Notes under the pieces: model-generated
Told to the model about the DNA's origin: nothing
Databases searched by the model: none
Seen by the model: only the letters and a program-made list of their open reading frames with translations
From: Tetranychus cinnabarinus
Taxonomy: Eukaryota > Arthropoda > Arachnida > Trombidiformes > Tetranychidae
Reading direction: 5' to 3'
DNA: 64,000 nt
Assembly (NCBI GenBank): GCA_022266195.1
Contig: WHVY01000008.1
Location: 2,913,501 to 2,977,500 of the forward strand
Position numbers and translations under genes: made by a program
Shown here: in pieces, positions 38,001 through 50,874 of the stretch
How positions within the stretch are numbered: the stretch's first letter is position 1
How the letters are laid out: each line of letters begins with the position of its first letter

Positions 38001-41000
38001 TTGATCATCATCAACATTATTATCAGGCTATCTTTACCCAAACAACAAGAATAACCATTTTCATCTTTTCCCTTCTTCATCCTCCTCTTTCCTCAACCAT
38101 CTTTACCTTCCCAACTTGATGAAAACTTGTTAATCATTCCAAGTGTGTTAACTTGATAATTATTAATATAATTGCTGTTCAACATTGACTTTCAATTGTT
38201 TACCCTCTGTGGTTTGGTCAAGTCCTGGTCAACCCAAAATTTCACTTTTAATTTTCTTCATTTCTGTTTGTTTTGTTAATAGTTTACACTTGATTATCAT
38301 TAAAATGTGATTTATTATGTGAGTTAAGAGTTGCTATAAATATTAATATTTGCACCAAATTTCCTCCTTTTAATAGACATTAGCATATTAAGTTTTGATA
38401 CATTTTTAAATGCATAACCACGTTAGATAGCAAAGTAAACAAACAATTTAACATTCAATTTTTGGGTTATTTTACGTGTTTTTTGTTTTCACCTTCAATC
38501 ATTTTGAAGGCATTTTAATTTCAAATCAATCTGTTATTAGAATTTTTCTCTTTGCTCTAAATTAACATGAAATTGAATGAAAACTGGAATGACAATGTTT
38601 TTTTCCTTTAAAGGTGAAGGTGAATGAAAATAATGAATTTTTTTTGAGAAAATTTTTTCTTTCCTTTCAAATTATGAATTAAACGAATGGGAGGAATGAA
38701 AAAAAAGATGAAATCGACTTGCATCTGACTTGCAAATGATGATCAGATTGGAAGAGTATTGACTATGATGATGAGGAAATGGACGATGAAAGTGATGAGG
38801 AAAGTGATGAGGAAGATGGTTATGAAAGTGGTGAAAGTGACGAAAGATAAGGTTAAAGTAGACACAAAAGAAAGTAAACGTTTTTTTATGTTAAGTGAAT
38901 ACGAAAGTTTCCCATTGATGAGGAGTTAATCTGAAGGAGGAACAAGATAACTGGGAGTGAAGAGAGGAAAGAAATGAGATTGAATATTGTGTCATATCTT
39001 GCAAGTTTATCCAACTATGAAATAATTTCAATGATAATTCGACAGTTCATTCTCATTTACTTATCTCCCTTTACCTCACACATTCATAATAAGCAATACA
39101 CTTTGCAAGTTAAACAAGTTGCAGTAAAGCTCGTTTGTAAAGCAAGAGCGATGAGGCACTTTGTCGCTCAAAAATACTGAAACCCTTCTTTTACTGAGAA
39201 AATTCTGTGACACAGAAAATCAAGAAGATAGTCGACCGAATGAATGAAGCTCACCTAGAATCTCATTTGGTGCTAGTTCCCTACTGCATCTTCATATTTT
39301 GACCATTTTGGAGGAAACCATTTTCGCATAACTTGAGTGAGTTGAAATCAATGTACAAGTTGAAAAATTGATTATCAATGCTCATTGTAAAGGTGGAAGC
39401 TTGGCTAAAATTTAGGCAACTTTATGATGGTTAAATGATTGAGAACTGAATCATGATTGGCCAAAAACTGTTTCATTCATTTGGTCAACTGTCTTCTTCA
39501 TTCTCAGTGTCTCAGAATTTTCTCAGTAAACTAAGGTTTTTATCATTTTTGAACAACATGAACATGATGTTATTGAATCGCTGTTACTGTCCCAAGCAAA
39601 TTGTTTGTTTCATTTTCAGATTTTCAACATTTTCTGGAAAAATTTTCAATAAAGAAACGTTAATGTTGACAAATTGATTGGACGGTTAAGTTGATTTGGT
39701 GCCAAGCATTGATGTCCACACACAGTTCTTGGAGATTAATTGATAAACAAGAATTGCGTTTGGACAATCAAAGCTTAACAGTTTGACCATCAATTTGGTT
39801 TTGAAAGTTGAAAGACTGTAAAACTTACCAAATTAAATGAAATTATGAAACATTTCAAGTTGAAGTTTAAGTCACTTTTGTCAATAGTTGATGACTTGAT
39901 TTTGACTTGGAGTTTGCAGTTGATTAGCAAGTGAGGAAAAACGTTGTTAAATTGATCATCAAATTAAGAGTAAAATTGATCATTTCTTTGGGTTAAATTG
40001 TTTTCGAATTGAGTTCTAATGATATCAAATGAATTACATGGAACATCGGATAATAGGGAAAGTGAGATGAGGAAAAAGATGATGAAAGGTGAAATTATGA
40101 AAGGTTGAGGAATGGGAAGAGGAAGAGAAGAGAGGAAAAGAGTGAAAAGGTAGAAGTGCTCAGTTCGAAGGTAAGGCCACAACTATCGTACGAAAAGGAT
40201 GAACATCATGCTATAAGTCCATTGAACCGGTTCATTCTCACTCACGAATAGTCTCACTTGAAGTTATCAGTTTACTGCTGTTCCATCACTCCTTTCACCC
40301 TCATCTTCATCATCTTCATCATCTTCCTCATTCTCATCATTTCTTCTCACTTATTCACCATTTTATTTTCTTCTTAAGACTAATGCTTGTTCATGTGATG
40401 AGGGAAGAAAAGATTTATAGAATGAAAAAAGAAGAAGAAGAAGATGAAGATGAAAATGATGAAAGATCACGTATAATCATGTGACACCACAAAAGCTTTG
40501 CGCATCACATTACACTGAATGTTATTTTAATATCACTCCCTACTTTTCACTCCCAGTTGACTCCTTGACTTGATCTTCATATTCAATCACTTTTTCATTA
40601 ACAATCAAAATTAATGCTCCAAATGACCAACATTTTTCATTTCTCTCTTCTTTTTTCGCTCTTTTCTCCACAAACAATTTGTTCCTTTATACCTTTTCTA
40701 GCATTTGGTTTACTCATTTCATTTAAACTCTGGTTTGACAGTCACAATCAACAGGTTGTTAATGGATAAAATATTTTAAACTTGGCTCATTCAAAATGAT
40801 TGATTGATTGTAACAAAGTTTGCCAATTCATTCGCTAATTACAAGTTTAACACACATTACATATTAGACAAGATTGAAGAGCCAAACTAATTTTCATCTC
40901 AAGATTTATAATGGATTTGCCTTTCAGTTTGTAAGTGAATTTCAGTGTTTACTGAAAACTTGCAGCAAAAAAGATTACAGAAAATCTTTAATCAAACTTA

Positions 41001-41049
41001 ATTAACAATGTTATAATTGAAAAGGTCATCAACTTGATTTAGTAAATTG

Positions 41050-41490
41050 TAAAATGATTAAGATCAGGAAAAAGATTTACAAAAAAAGTGTAAAAAGTAT
41101 TGTGAGTTCAAGTGAAAAAATTTTAATGGTCATTGGAGGCAAGTTGATTGGTTTACATAGTTTTATTTTTGGGTTTTGGGTTTTATTTTTTTCTGGTTTA
41201 CATTGTTACATTAGTTGAACTGATTTATTGTTTTGATTGGAAGTTTCAGTTAGAAGTAAATTTTAAAATGTTGAAGATTATTGAAAAAGATTGTAAAAAA
41301 GTGAAAAGCATTGGGAGTTTGAATGAGAAAAATGAATTTTTTGTCTTTTAATGGTCATTAAAGGCAAGTTGATTGGTTTACATACAGTTTTGAGGCTTAT
41401 TTTTTTGGGTTACATTTCAGTTTACATTTTGGTTTACATTGTTTTAATAGTTAAACTGGTTAATTGTTGCAATTGAAAGTTTCAAGTTAA
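41050..41490. repeat. Diverged tandem duplication, unit about 220 bp
   Basis: Two successive units share the order GATTAAGA/GAAGATT, a GAAAAAGATT…AAAAAGTG block, TTTTAATGGTCATT, GGCAAGTTGATTGGTTTACAT, a T/G-rich stretch, and GGTTTACATTGTT. The strongest anchors are at about 41120–41160 and 41346–41385. The copies have many substitutions and small indels, so the duplication is old. No function is suggested. Confidence 0.6.
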
Positions 41491-43573
41491 AAGTGAAAGC
41501 TGTTCATTTGAAGCAGTTTGTCTTTCCATACTTCATTTAACCCACTTTATTTCAATGACATGGTATACTTGTTGCAGACAATTGAGAAAGGGAAGATGAA
41601 AATGACGAGGAAGAGCAAGATGAAGTAGGCAACTGGTCGGACTCTGTTTGGATGATGAACAAGCTAATTCAAACTCATTTTCACTTGACTTTTTTTTCAT
41701 GTCTCTTGTTATTTTGTGCCCTTTCCCTTGAGTTACTCAAAGTCAACCTTTAACCATGAAAGAAGCTGAAATTCATCATCATCCTCATCTTCCTCATTTT
41801 GCTGTTATTCAGCTTATAGTTAGTGATAAAAAAATAGGTGTGAAAAGAGAAACGCTTGAAATATAATGGAAGACTATTTTTTTGGGTGAAACTGAGGATG
41901 AGATGATGATAAGGATGAAGGCAAGCAGGATGAGAAGGTGAAACTATCAAAAGTAAGGATAAGGAAAGCTTTGTAATGATTTAAAGGTCTTTGTTTAACT
42001 GAATAACGATTCTTTTGCTTTTCTCTATTACATTATCATTATTGTTATCACTTTGCACATGAACTCATTCAAATATGTTTTAATAACAATATTAATAATG
42101 ATTATGATGATGAGAAATGGAATTAAAATGATGATGGAAAAAGGTGAACAATTTTTTTCCCTTCGATCAACACCTTTCCTCGCTACTTTACCCGATCATC
42201 ACAATAAAGGATTATCATTGAAACTGGATCAAAATTAATATCAAATATCACTTTCAGCTTTTCAGTTTTCGTTTATTAAGAAAGTGTAATTTAAGAGGTT
42301 GAAATTAAGGCTAATTTTATGTTTACACAGTTTAGGTTTTAGATGTTGTTAGTTGTCTTGTAGTTAAGCTTGAAATGTTTTTCCTCGGTTACAATTAAGG
42401 AATGAAGAGGAGAAAAATTGTTCTTATCATGATGATGTGAGATTAACGGGTGATTGAATCAACGGAAGATCATCATGGGATATCTGATAAAGTGGTCAGT
42501 GAAGCTGATCAGGGACATCATTGTTGACCAATAAATAAGAGTAAAATGGTTTAACAAGAAGACCAAGATGAAAAGTTAACCAATCTTCTGTTAACATTGG
42601 TTTAGGTTGTTTTAGCTTTTTTGTGTTGTATTATAATGTAACAAGCTGGAGAGGTTCATTGTTAAGATATCATTTTTAAGGTGAACACATTTTTAAAGGA
42701 TCAAATGTGATGAAGAAGCAACAATCCTTATTAGTATTTTATATCAAATGATGAGATATTTTTTGCTCTTCTTTCTTCTTCTCCTTTCTTCTTCTTCTTT
42801 GATTCCCTCACTGAAATGTTATCAACTTATAATTGGTAAAGAGGTTTGAAGGTGAAAGTGGAGAGATGAAGATGAAAATGAATAATGATTTAAACCATTT
42901 TTTTGATCATTTCAGTTTCTTCACTTTTTTCCATCTCATTGATTCCTATTGATTTGTCTATCCTTTTGTGCTGTACTTCACTATTTTACCTCAACCTTTT
43001 ATCAGTTCAAATGTTAACTCACTTGTTGATATCAAACTGAGTTGTGTTTATTGAATATTATTCACAATTGGAATTAATATTATCGGGAATAAAAGGATTT
43101 ATCATCTAAAAGTATATTTTATTATGTCATTCAATAAACCATTTGGTTTGGCTTTAACTTTAAAAGGTGATTTCAAGTGATATTTAGTTGACACAAAGAA
43201 AAGCCATTAGTATTGTTATGAATAAGGTTTAGCATAAAGTAAAAGGGAAGGAAAAAGATGATTTCTTGTAATATTACTTAGTATTCAAGAAGTTGCAATT
43301 TATATAAGTTGGGTGCAATTTAACGGTTAACTGTTGGGATTGGAAACATTTTTACTTTTTTCCTGGTTGATTGCTTTATCAACTATACTATTTAATTGAT
43401 TTTGCCATTTTACCAGTTCCTGTATTTAGTTTGATTCAATGATATAAGTAAGAAGAGGATGTTTAATTTTGTATTGAAAAATGATGAGCATCTCAATGAG
43501 CTTTTAAGTTAATTTATGATTGATTTTTGTTTGATGCCTTGATCAACAATAACACTTATACCATTTATATGTA

Positions 43574-43579
43574 TTTATT
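43574..43579 (-). terminator. Poly(A) signal of the SRSF2-like gene
   Basis: AATAAA on the minus strand lies about 75 bases past the stop at 43650–43652. Confidence 0.5.
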
Positions 43580-43649
43580 TAATTGTTGATCACACTTGGA
43601 ATCTAAATTTGTATTACAGAATGGTGTTGTGGTCATCATCTGGTCATTG

Positions 43650-45204
43650 TTAGATTTTTTGTTGTCTTTGTGTTTGCACCTCAAGTGCAGCATTATCATT
43701 TTTATCAACATTAGATTCAAAATCGACATCATCATTGTTATCATTATCATCTTCAATTGACCATTTCTCATCTTTACTGTTTCCATCATCAGCTTTGTCT
43801 CCTTTTTCTCTGTCTTTGGATGATCTGTCTTTTTTGTAAGGACTTCGACTCCTGCTTCGACTTTCACTTCTACTTCGGCTTCTGTCTTTGCCATCATCAG
43901 CCTTTTCTCTATCTTTGGACGATCTGTCTTTTTTGTATGGACTGCGACTTCTGCTTCGACTTTCACTTCGACTTTCGCTTCTACTTCGGCTCCTGCCTTT
44001 GCCATCATCAGCTTTTTCTCTGTCTTTGGATGATCTTTCTTTTTTGTACGGACTTCGACTCCTGCTGCGACTTTCACTTCGGCTTTCGCTTCTACTTCGG
44101 CTCCTGTCTTTATCATCATCCGCTTTGTCTCTATCTTTGGATGATCTGTCTTTCTTGTAAGGACTTCGACTTCGGCTGCGGTCTTCCTTTTTACCGCTGC
44201 TATCCTTACTTCTTGATCGACGACTTCGTTTAGAAGGACTTTTCTCGTTGCTCTTAGATCGATTCCTCCTACTACTTCGACGACCATCACGCTTTCTATC
44301 CCTGGAAATGGATTAATCAAATTAATAGTTATAACCCCTGCATATCAGCTATCCTCAACCATTGAAAACAACTGCTATCAGTGCTTATCTTTATACAGCA
44401 ACAGCAGCAAAATTTGCAACTCGAGGCAACAATCAGCTTGCAGAACCGCAAAAAAATATCATCTTTTCTTCATCACATGATCAGGACAGAGATATCCCCT
44501 CCAGATCAATTTCAGATTAAGCTAGACACATAAATGTATTAAATTATTTTTTTCATTATTTGATAGAGAAAAAAACTACACTTCTCTGTCCTAAAACCAT
44601 TAACCATTTTAAACCCATATTTAAATAATGCTTACCGTGATCGTGATCGTGAACGTGAACGAGATCGTGAGCGTCTCCTATAAGGTGACCTACCACGGAA
44701 AGGTGCTCGGCCACCTCGGTAGCCACCACCTCCACCGCCCTGATAACGGCCTCCACCCCCATTTCGAAAGCCTCCGCCATATCTACCGCCTCTGGAGTAG
44801 GGCGGCCCGCTTCGACGAGATGAAGACAATTGACGGGTCGGTGACGGCCTTGCATATCTGGCCATTTGAATACTCAACGGTCGACCATCTAGAACATACC
44901 CATTCATTTTCCGCATGGCCTCTTCAGCGTCTCGCTTTCTGACAAATCTAACAAACGCAAAGCCACGGCTAGCGAAAGTGTCAGGATATCTTGGCACATA
45001 TACATCACCTAATTCGCCATATTTCGAAAAAACCTTTGACAGCAAGGCAACGCCAGTTCTTTGAGTGATATTATCGACTTTCAAAGAAGTCATGCCTTCA
45101 ATGTTTGGTGGGAAACCGGATCGACCAAAATCCCCATTGTCAAAATCACGTGAAGGCGATCTGCTTCCATGACCTCGACTGTGTCTTCGTACACGACCTG
45201 ACAT
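43650..45204 (-). CDS. SRSF2: SR splicing factor, SRSF2/SC35-like
   Basis: Exons 44636..45204 and 43650..44301 join through phase 2 to give 406 aa. It is a nuclear splicing factor: the RRM binds exonic enhancers and the RS domain recruits the spliceosome. The segment PPNIEGMTSLKVDNITQRT is close to the SRSF2 start. RNP1 is SRGFAFVRF and RNP2 is LKVDNI, followed by KRDAEEAMRKMNGYVLDGR and IQMARYARP. Before the RRM there is an extra 34-residue Arg/Ser-rich leader, which most SRSF2 proteins lack. After it come a Gly/Arg-rich linker and a long RS domain with tandem 33–37-residue repeats, ending in an acidic tail. The intron 44302..44635 is flanked by TCACG|GTAAGC and TTTCCAG|GG. The length, about twice human SRSF2, is due to the linker and repeats. 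Confidence 0.9.
43815..44185 (-). repeat. Tandem in-frame repeats encoding the RS domain
   Basis: A SPYKK(D/E)RSSKDREKADDG unit with an RSRSRSESRS spacer recurs four times. Anchor GATCTGTCT-like sites on the plus strand start at 43822, 43921, 44032 and 44143, spacing 99, 111 and 111 bases. All spacings are multiples of three, and the 12-base difference equals one RSES step. The repeats therefore change domain length without breaking the frame. Confidence 0.85.
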
Positions 45205-45443
45205 CGAGAAAACTAGGAAAAATTTAAAATCAGATAAAAATTACGATTATTCAAAAATTTGCAGAGATGAGTTCGTAAAGAACAAAGAATTATCTGCAAA
45301 AAAGCAAAGATGCGCGAGGCGGTCATGACTCATTGCTTGGTTACAAAGAGTAGTTAAGGGGGGAGTTGTTTAGAGAGCGAAATTTAAATTTCACCAGAAG
45401 CCGACAAATAAATGACCTTTACGATTATGAACATCCAATTGAA

Positions 45444-45449
45444 TTTATT
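45444..45449 (-). terminator. Poly(A) signal of SCO1
   Basis: AATAAA on the minus strand lies about 30 bases past the SCO1 stop (45478–45480), inside the 273-bp gap before the SRSF2 start. Confidence 0.5.
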
Positions 45450-45477
45450 AATACAATAAACAAGATTAAGAATTAAT

Positions 45478-46287
45478 TTAGCGTTTAGAGAACCAGCCTT
45501 TATCTTCTTTCTTCATTATTTCTGTGTCTATTTCATCTGCTATCATATTGGCAGACTTATTTTGTCCAAAGTAAGAGCAAAATTGTCCCTCAGGATCAAG
45601 CAAATACATGATTATTGTGTGATCAACAATATAATCGGAATCAACATCCTTGGGTCCCGAGGAGTAATAAACGCGATATCTTTTACAGACACTGTCGATT
45701 GCCCTTTTATCTCCAGTTAATCCAATAAATTTGGGTGAAAATTCTTTGAGATATTCTTTAATTAGACTAGGTGTATCACGGGCAGGGTCAACCGTAATGA
45801 AAACAGGAATCAGTTTACCGGTTCCGTGTCTTTTATCAATTATTTCAACGACTTTTGTAACCTTTTCTAACTCTTCAGGGCAAACGTCAGGACAGTGGGT
45901 GAAACCAAAATATAAAATGGCCCATTTTCCGAGCAAATTTTTCGAAGTGAACGGCTTTTCATCTTGATCTATCAAATCGAATGGTCCACCGATAGCTGGT
46001 TTACCTAGCGATCTTAAATGATTCATTTCAAATTGTTTCTTTTTGTAATCCTTGTAAAAATATACTCCGGTCGAGATTATTGCCATCAATGAGCCAGCAA
46101 GACCAAAAGATACCCAATTAAATGCACCACTGCGCTTTGAACTCGAGCTGAAACGATTGCATGGTGTGTAAGGCAGTCGCCAGCCTAAAGAGGCCAAAGG
46201 TAAGCTAAAAAGGTTTGACAGAAAAATTAGAATGATAATGATCATGAATTAATCATAAACTTACCGTATTTTTCTTAGCAATATCAT
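45478..46287 (-). CDS. SCO1: Cytochrome c oxidase copper chaperone SCO1
   Basis: Exons 46265..46287 and 45478..46204 give 249 aa. The tiny first exon supplies ATG and an Arg/Leu-rich start (MILLRKI) that continues as a mitochondrial presequence; phase 2 joins it to CTTACC. A membrane span lies at WVSFGLAGSLMAIISTGVYFY. The thioredoxin-like domain faces the intermembrane space: KWAILYFGFTHCPDVCPEEL carries the CxxxC copper ligands, TVDPARDTP follows, and DHTIIMYLLDP carries the third ligand, His. It inserts copper into the CuA site of COX2. The open frame continues upstream of the acceptor (giving MIIIILIFLSN…), but that segment is intron, shown by GTAAGT after the first exon and CTTTTTAG before the second. 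SCO1 and SCO2 cannot be separated with certainty. Confidence 0.93.
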
Positions 46288-46589
46288 TTCAAAATATCAA
46301 TAAAAACATATTTTCCAAATTGTTAGGATCGTTGATTCAAACTATAGGCACTCGACATTGCTTTCATTTTTTTAAAAATACTTATGAGATGAAAATCAGA
46401 TGGCGCTCAGAATTCTGGCATTCTCAAGTTTTTTTTTAATTCTTTGTTCATTTTCATTTTGATTATCTATTATGATTTAATAAATAATTTGAATTTCTTT
46501 TTTTTTATTTATATATCTTGTTATCAAACGCTTCCTGGCTCTATTTAGACTCCTCAATAATTTGGAAACACCAATTTGTGAGACTAAAA
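46288..46589. promoter_or_regulatory. Shared divergent promoter region SCO1 / zinc-finger gene
   Basis: Only about 300 bases separate the two start codons, which point away from each other. No TATA box stands out clearly. The region holds poly-T tracts and AT-rich sequence. Use as a bidirectional promoter is inferred from the spacing. Confidence 0.45.
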
Positions 46590-49500
46590 ATGGATACACG
46601 GAACCTGATGCAAGCTCCCTTCGCCAGATTTCCTCAACCTGTTGTCTGTTCAATTTGCAATAAACAATACAAAGATGTTCATGAACACATTGAACATATG
46701 ACAACTGTCCACCAAATGAAAGCTACTTTTCGGTGTAGCACGTGTGGTGATATGTTTCCGACCAAAGTTGCAGTTGAAGCCCACCTTGCCACTCATGCTG
46801 CCTCTGGTAATGGGCCACCTACTGCATTGTCAGCGCTACCAGCAACTGCTATTAACTTATCTGCTAGTTTAAATAATAATGGCATCAGTAATAATATCAA
46901 CAATAATGCTAGTAATAATGGCAACAATTACACTAGTAACTTTATCCATTCAAATAATATCAAAAATGCTGAACGGTCATCTTCAACCCCATCCAAAGAG
47001 GGAGACAAACCATCATCATCCGGATCTTCCATTTTATCTAACATTCAGGTGACCCGAAGTGCTTGTGATGCTGAGAATGTTCTAGCCCTTGACATAGAAG
47101 AGGATGAGGAAGACGAAGACGATGACTTACTTAAAGAAGTTTATAATTGTGCGTGTGGCAAGGCATATTTATTGAGAATGTCCTTTGATGCCCATCAGAA
47201 AGTTTGCCCTACTAAAAAGCAGCAGTTCACTCCCAGTGGAAGGAAGCTAGAATTGTCTGACATAAATTTGACAAGAAAAAAAGAAAGTCCACAGAAACGA
47301 ACACCTACTAAAGGTCGTTTAAGTGGCAGCCTGGATGCATTGGGATTGGAGCTGAGTGGATCTGGGTCATCCTATTGCCCCAAAATGGTTGAAAACATTC
47401 ATTCTGATGGCGATACTAATTGTAAAGCTTGTTTAAAGCCCATGAAAGGTTTCATCAGTTTATGTAACCATCTAAGTCGACGTTCTGAGTGCAGAAGCTT
47501 TTACAATGATAATTTAATACCTGGTCAAAGTTTGAAAGAAGATAAATCTAATCCACCGAAAGAACCAACCACCACCGATAAAAACAAACAATCCAAGGAT
47601 TCTCAAGATAAAGGCAATACTTCTTTTGCAAAGTCATCTGATTCTCTCAATCAATCGAAACGAGCTTCCTCCAATGCTAGTACTCCAAATTTGTCAGCTG
47701 GTGGTGGTAGTAGTAGTAACTTTGGAAATAATAGCAATACACCCGGTGACTCTAAAGGGCAGACAACCAGTCATTCTTTCAATGAACTTGCTCCTGATGA
47801 CATCATTATTGCTCCTTCAGATGAACTTATCCGTCGAGCTTATTTGGTTAGAAATCGGGTTCAATGTCCTAGATGTTCCAAGATATTCGGCGGCAAAACT
47901 CCTGCCGTCGCATATAACAATCATAGACGCAATAAACATTGTCCAGCAACTCAAGCCACCGTTCCATTTTTGAAGGCTAAATTTAATAACAAAAATAAAG
48001 AACAATCCAGTCCTCAAGCCGCTGATACAGTTCCACCAACTAATTCTAGCAATCCGAGTAATCCAATCGAATCAGAATCAAAATTGCCCGATTCTCTTGC
48101 TCAAGTCAGGTACTATTGTAAATTGTGTCCTAATCGAGATATCAAAAATCGTGTCTCTCTTGGTGTTCATCTTACAACATACCATGGTCTACCTCCGGTT
48201 AATATAAGTTCCAATGAAGGAATCGCGTTGAGATGTCAAACCTGTTCACAGACCTTCAATTCCAAATACTTTTACAATATGCATCGCTATGAGTGTGATT
48301 CAACATCTCCCTATATTGGAATCTTAGAAGCAGATAAAACAAATACTGAATCTGAAGATATCGCACCCGATAATAAGCCTGAAACCATAGAAAACGAAGA
48401 AGAAACTGCTGCTCATCTTCCAGCTCCACCTCCATCCATCATGCCTCCACCGATTCAATCAATATCTCCAACTCCTGCATCACCTCCACCTCCAAAACCA
48501 TGTTCAAATAGTTCTCCGTCCTCTGTTGGATCGGCACCCTCATCCATTTCAACACCTTCTCAATCTCAATTACCAAAAGTTCAACCTACCTTTAATAATC
48601 CTCCTCGAGGAAGCGCAGTTAGCAATGCATACTTCGGTAGCAATTACACTTGCACTTTATGTCACAAGAAAGGCTTTCCTGGCCCTAATGCGGTGCGAAT
48701 TCACCAAAAATATCAATGTATCAAACGACCTTTAGTCCCACCTCCAAAATCACCTTATCCATCCCCATTAGCTAAACCGCGAACGAAATCTTATTCGAGA
48801 CCTGTGGTTAAGGAAGAATCTCAATCAGAAGCGGGATCAAATGAGTCTCGATTAGCTGCTCTTCTTGGCAGCCCTAACCCTGTTGCTCTCAACTCTCAAC
48901 TTAAAGGGGAACTTATCGCCGAAATGAATCGTGTTCATGAGTCCGGATTACTTATGTGTGAAGAGTGTGGACGAGGTCCATACAATAGCCAATATTACCT
49001 ACTTGAACACAAGAGACAATTTTGTCAAGCAGGTAAAAGTAACCGTAATAATGTTTCCTCCCCATCTAATTCAAGCTCTTCTAAATCGATCGACATTGAA
49101 AGTGCTTTGGAACAAATTCCTAAACCAATCTCACCGAAAACTAATGAAATATCTAACAAAACAGTTCCTCCACCAAATAATTCTACCCAATCAGTGCCTC
49201 AAAAAGCTGTTAACTCAAATGAAACTTGCCATGAAAACATGGAAATTAATAGTTCATATAATGATGAAAATAATACCACTAAGAATACATCCAACAATAC
49301 TTTTATAAATACAGATAATCATACGAACAACAATGCTAACAAAGAGCCAAACGATTCTGTTGACTTTGATATGCCTGAAAATGTGCCTCTTGGTGATTCT
49401 GATGAAATCATCCAATGTTCAGAGTGTGGATTCCGTGAAGCTGATATATCCAAATTCGTCCGACATCGCCTTAAACATTTAGCTGATAAACAAGAAGACA

Positions 49501-50874
49501 GTTTAATCTCATATTCATGTGAAATTTGCAGAGGAAAAGCAACTCTCAATCAACTATCCCGAATCCGACAACATTTACATCAACATTTGAAGATATACAA
49601 TGCATTATATAAAAAATACAATCATAAAAATAGGAAAAAGCGCAGTTATCCATTTGCTGATGAAAGTGATAATGATGATCTTATCACATGTCCTTATTGT
49701 CGGGCTTGTCAATTTGAAAATGCTGTTGGTTTAGAACATCATATACGAACCTCTTGTCCTTTCCGATTCCGTTGTGTTAAGTGTGATCAAACCTTTTTAT
49801 CAAAAAGTTCTTTGAAGAATCATAAAGATACGTGCCTAGAGGAACCTGATATGCCTGCCTCTAAATTACTTACATCCTGCCGCCATTGTGGTCTTAAATT
49901 TACCTCTAAACAGCGACATTTCTACCATGAACAAGCATGTCACAAGGTTTACAATGCTGACATTTCTCAAAGAGTAGTGGTAAGAAATTTTCGCTTATTC
50001 ATATCATTTTTATATCTGACATTTAATTTTCATTTTTTATTTCCCTGACTATCTTTTAGGAACTAATTGAAAGAGCTTCTACTTGTTCTATCTGCGGTTT
50101 GAAAGCTAAAAATTATATAGGTAAAACTAAACATGAAGCCAAGTGTCTTGAAATGGCTTTGGACTTGCTTGGTATCAAGTGTCTTCAGTTTGATAGTAAG
50201 TTATTTCTTATTTTCCCTTGATTTTGTTATCTTTCTTTTCAATGAATGTTGCTAAAAAATTGTCACGTATTTTGTATTTTATAGATATTGAAGACAACGA
50301 TAGTGAATCGAGTATATTCAACGGAGAATCTATTGGTGAAAGCTCTTTGATCTCGACAGAAGAAGAAGAGATGAGGGAAGAAGTAGAGGAAGAAGAAAAG
50401 TTACCCGAAGAAACCTCAGAAGAATCCTTACGGAAAAAGTTTGGAATTTCTAAAGAAGTTGCTATTGAACTTGATAAAGTGGATGATAATGTTTTGGATT
50501 CACATATGGATTATTGTGAGAAAAGCAATGACCGTACAAACAGCAACAACTATAACAAAAGCGACAACAAACTGGAATCATTGAAGCAACTTTTAGAAAA
50601 ACTTTTACGTCACTTGGTTCAAGAAGATGATGTTTTTGCTCAAATATTGGATGGTAAACCTGTTGACGTAGCTTTAAATCAAATTTTACGATTGATGAAC
50701 TGTGAACCAGAAGCAAATAATGAAATGAACTATATCAAAGATTTCCAGACTAATGTTGAAACGTTTCTTAAACTATCCATTGAAAAAGAAACACTGGAAA
50801 AAGCTTATCAAAAAACTAAATCAATCGACGAAGTCATCAGCAATCTTCTCAATATTCACCCACCTGTAGATTGA
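46590..50874 (+). CDS. Large C2H2/C2HC multi-zinc-finger protein
   Basis: Exons 46590..49979, 50060..50195 and 50285..50874 give 1371 aa. The frame is open upstream, but the first ATG is at 46590 (MDTRNLMQ). About 15 fingers are visible, widely spaced rather than in a KRAB-style array. They include CSICNKQY…H…H, CSTCGDMFPTK…H…H, CACGKAYLLR…H…C, CPRCSKIFGGK, CKLCPNRDIKN, CQTCSQTF…H…C, CEECGRGPYN…H…C, CSECGFREAD, CPYCRACQFEN, CVKCDQTFLSK…H…C and CRHCGLKFTSK…H…C, with a last one CSICGLKAKNYIGKTKHEAKC across exon 2. Many end in Cys (C2HC). Linkers are Ser/Asn/Pro-rich, with an acidic stretch DIEEDEEDEDDD. The C-terminal exon has a Glu-rich segment and then predicted helices. Nucleic-acid or protein binding in the nucleus is likely. 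I do not recognise the orthologue. AATAAA is at 51028–51033. Confidence 0.88.

Larger units (their letters stand above)
35049..43649. other. Long gene-free region
   Basis: No protein exon was supported over about 8.6 kb. Contents are AT-rich unique sequence, simple GAT/GAA/TTC runs (about 35460–35480, 40430–40460, 42775–42800), and a diverged tandem duplication at 41050–41490. Open frames here are short, begin in low-complexity sequence and lack domain signals. Confidence 0.6.

Noticed and set aside
43757..44233. Long open frames on the plus strand and the other minus frame over the SRSF2 RS region
   Set aside because: They are shadows of the repetitive RS coding sequence (Cys/Phe/Leu or Lys/Glu/Val repeats) with no independent start or splice support.
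46205..46245. Alternative SCO1 start within MIIIILIFLSN…
   Set aside because: The segment is bounded by a good donor and acceptor, and the spliced version gives a normal mitochondrial presequence.
46518..46589. Upstream extension of the zinc-finger frame
   Set aside because: No ATG in frame before 46590; the stretch overlaps the presumed SCO1-side promoter.
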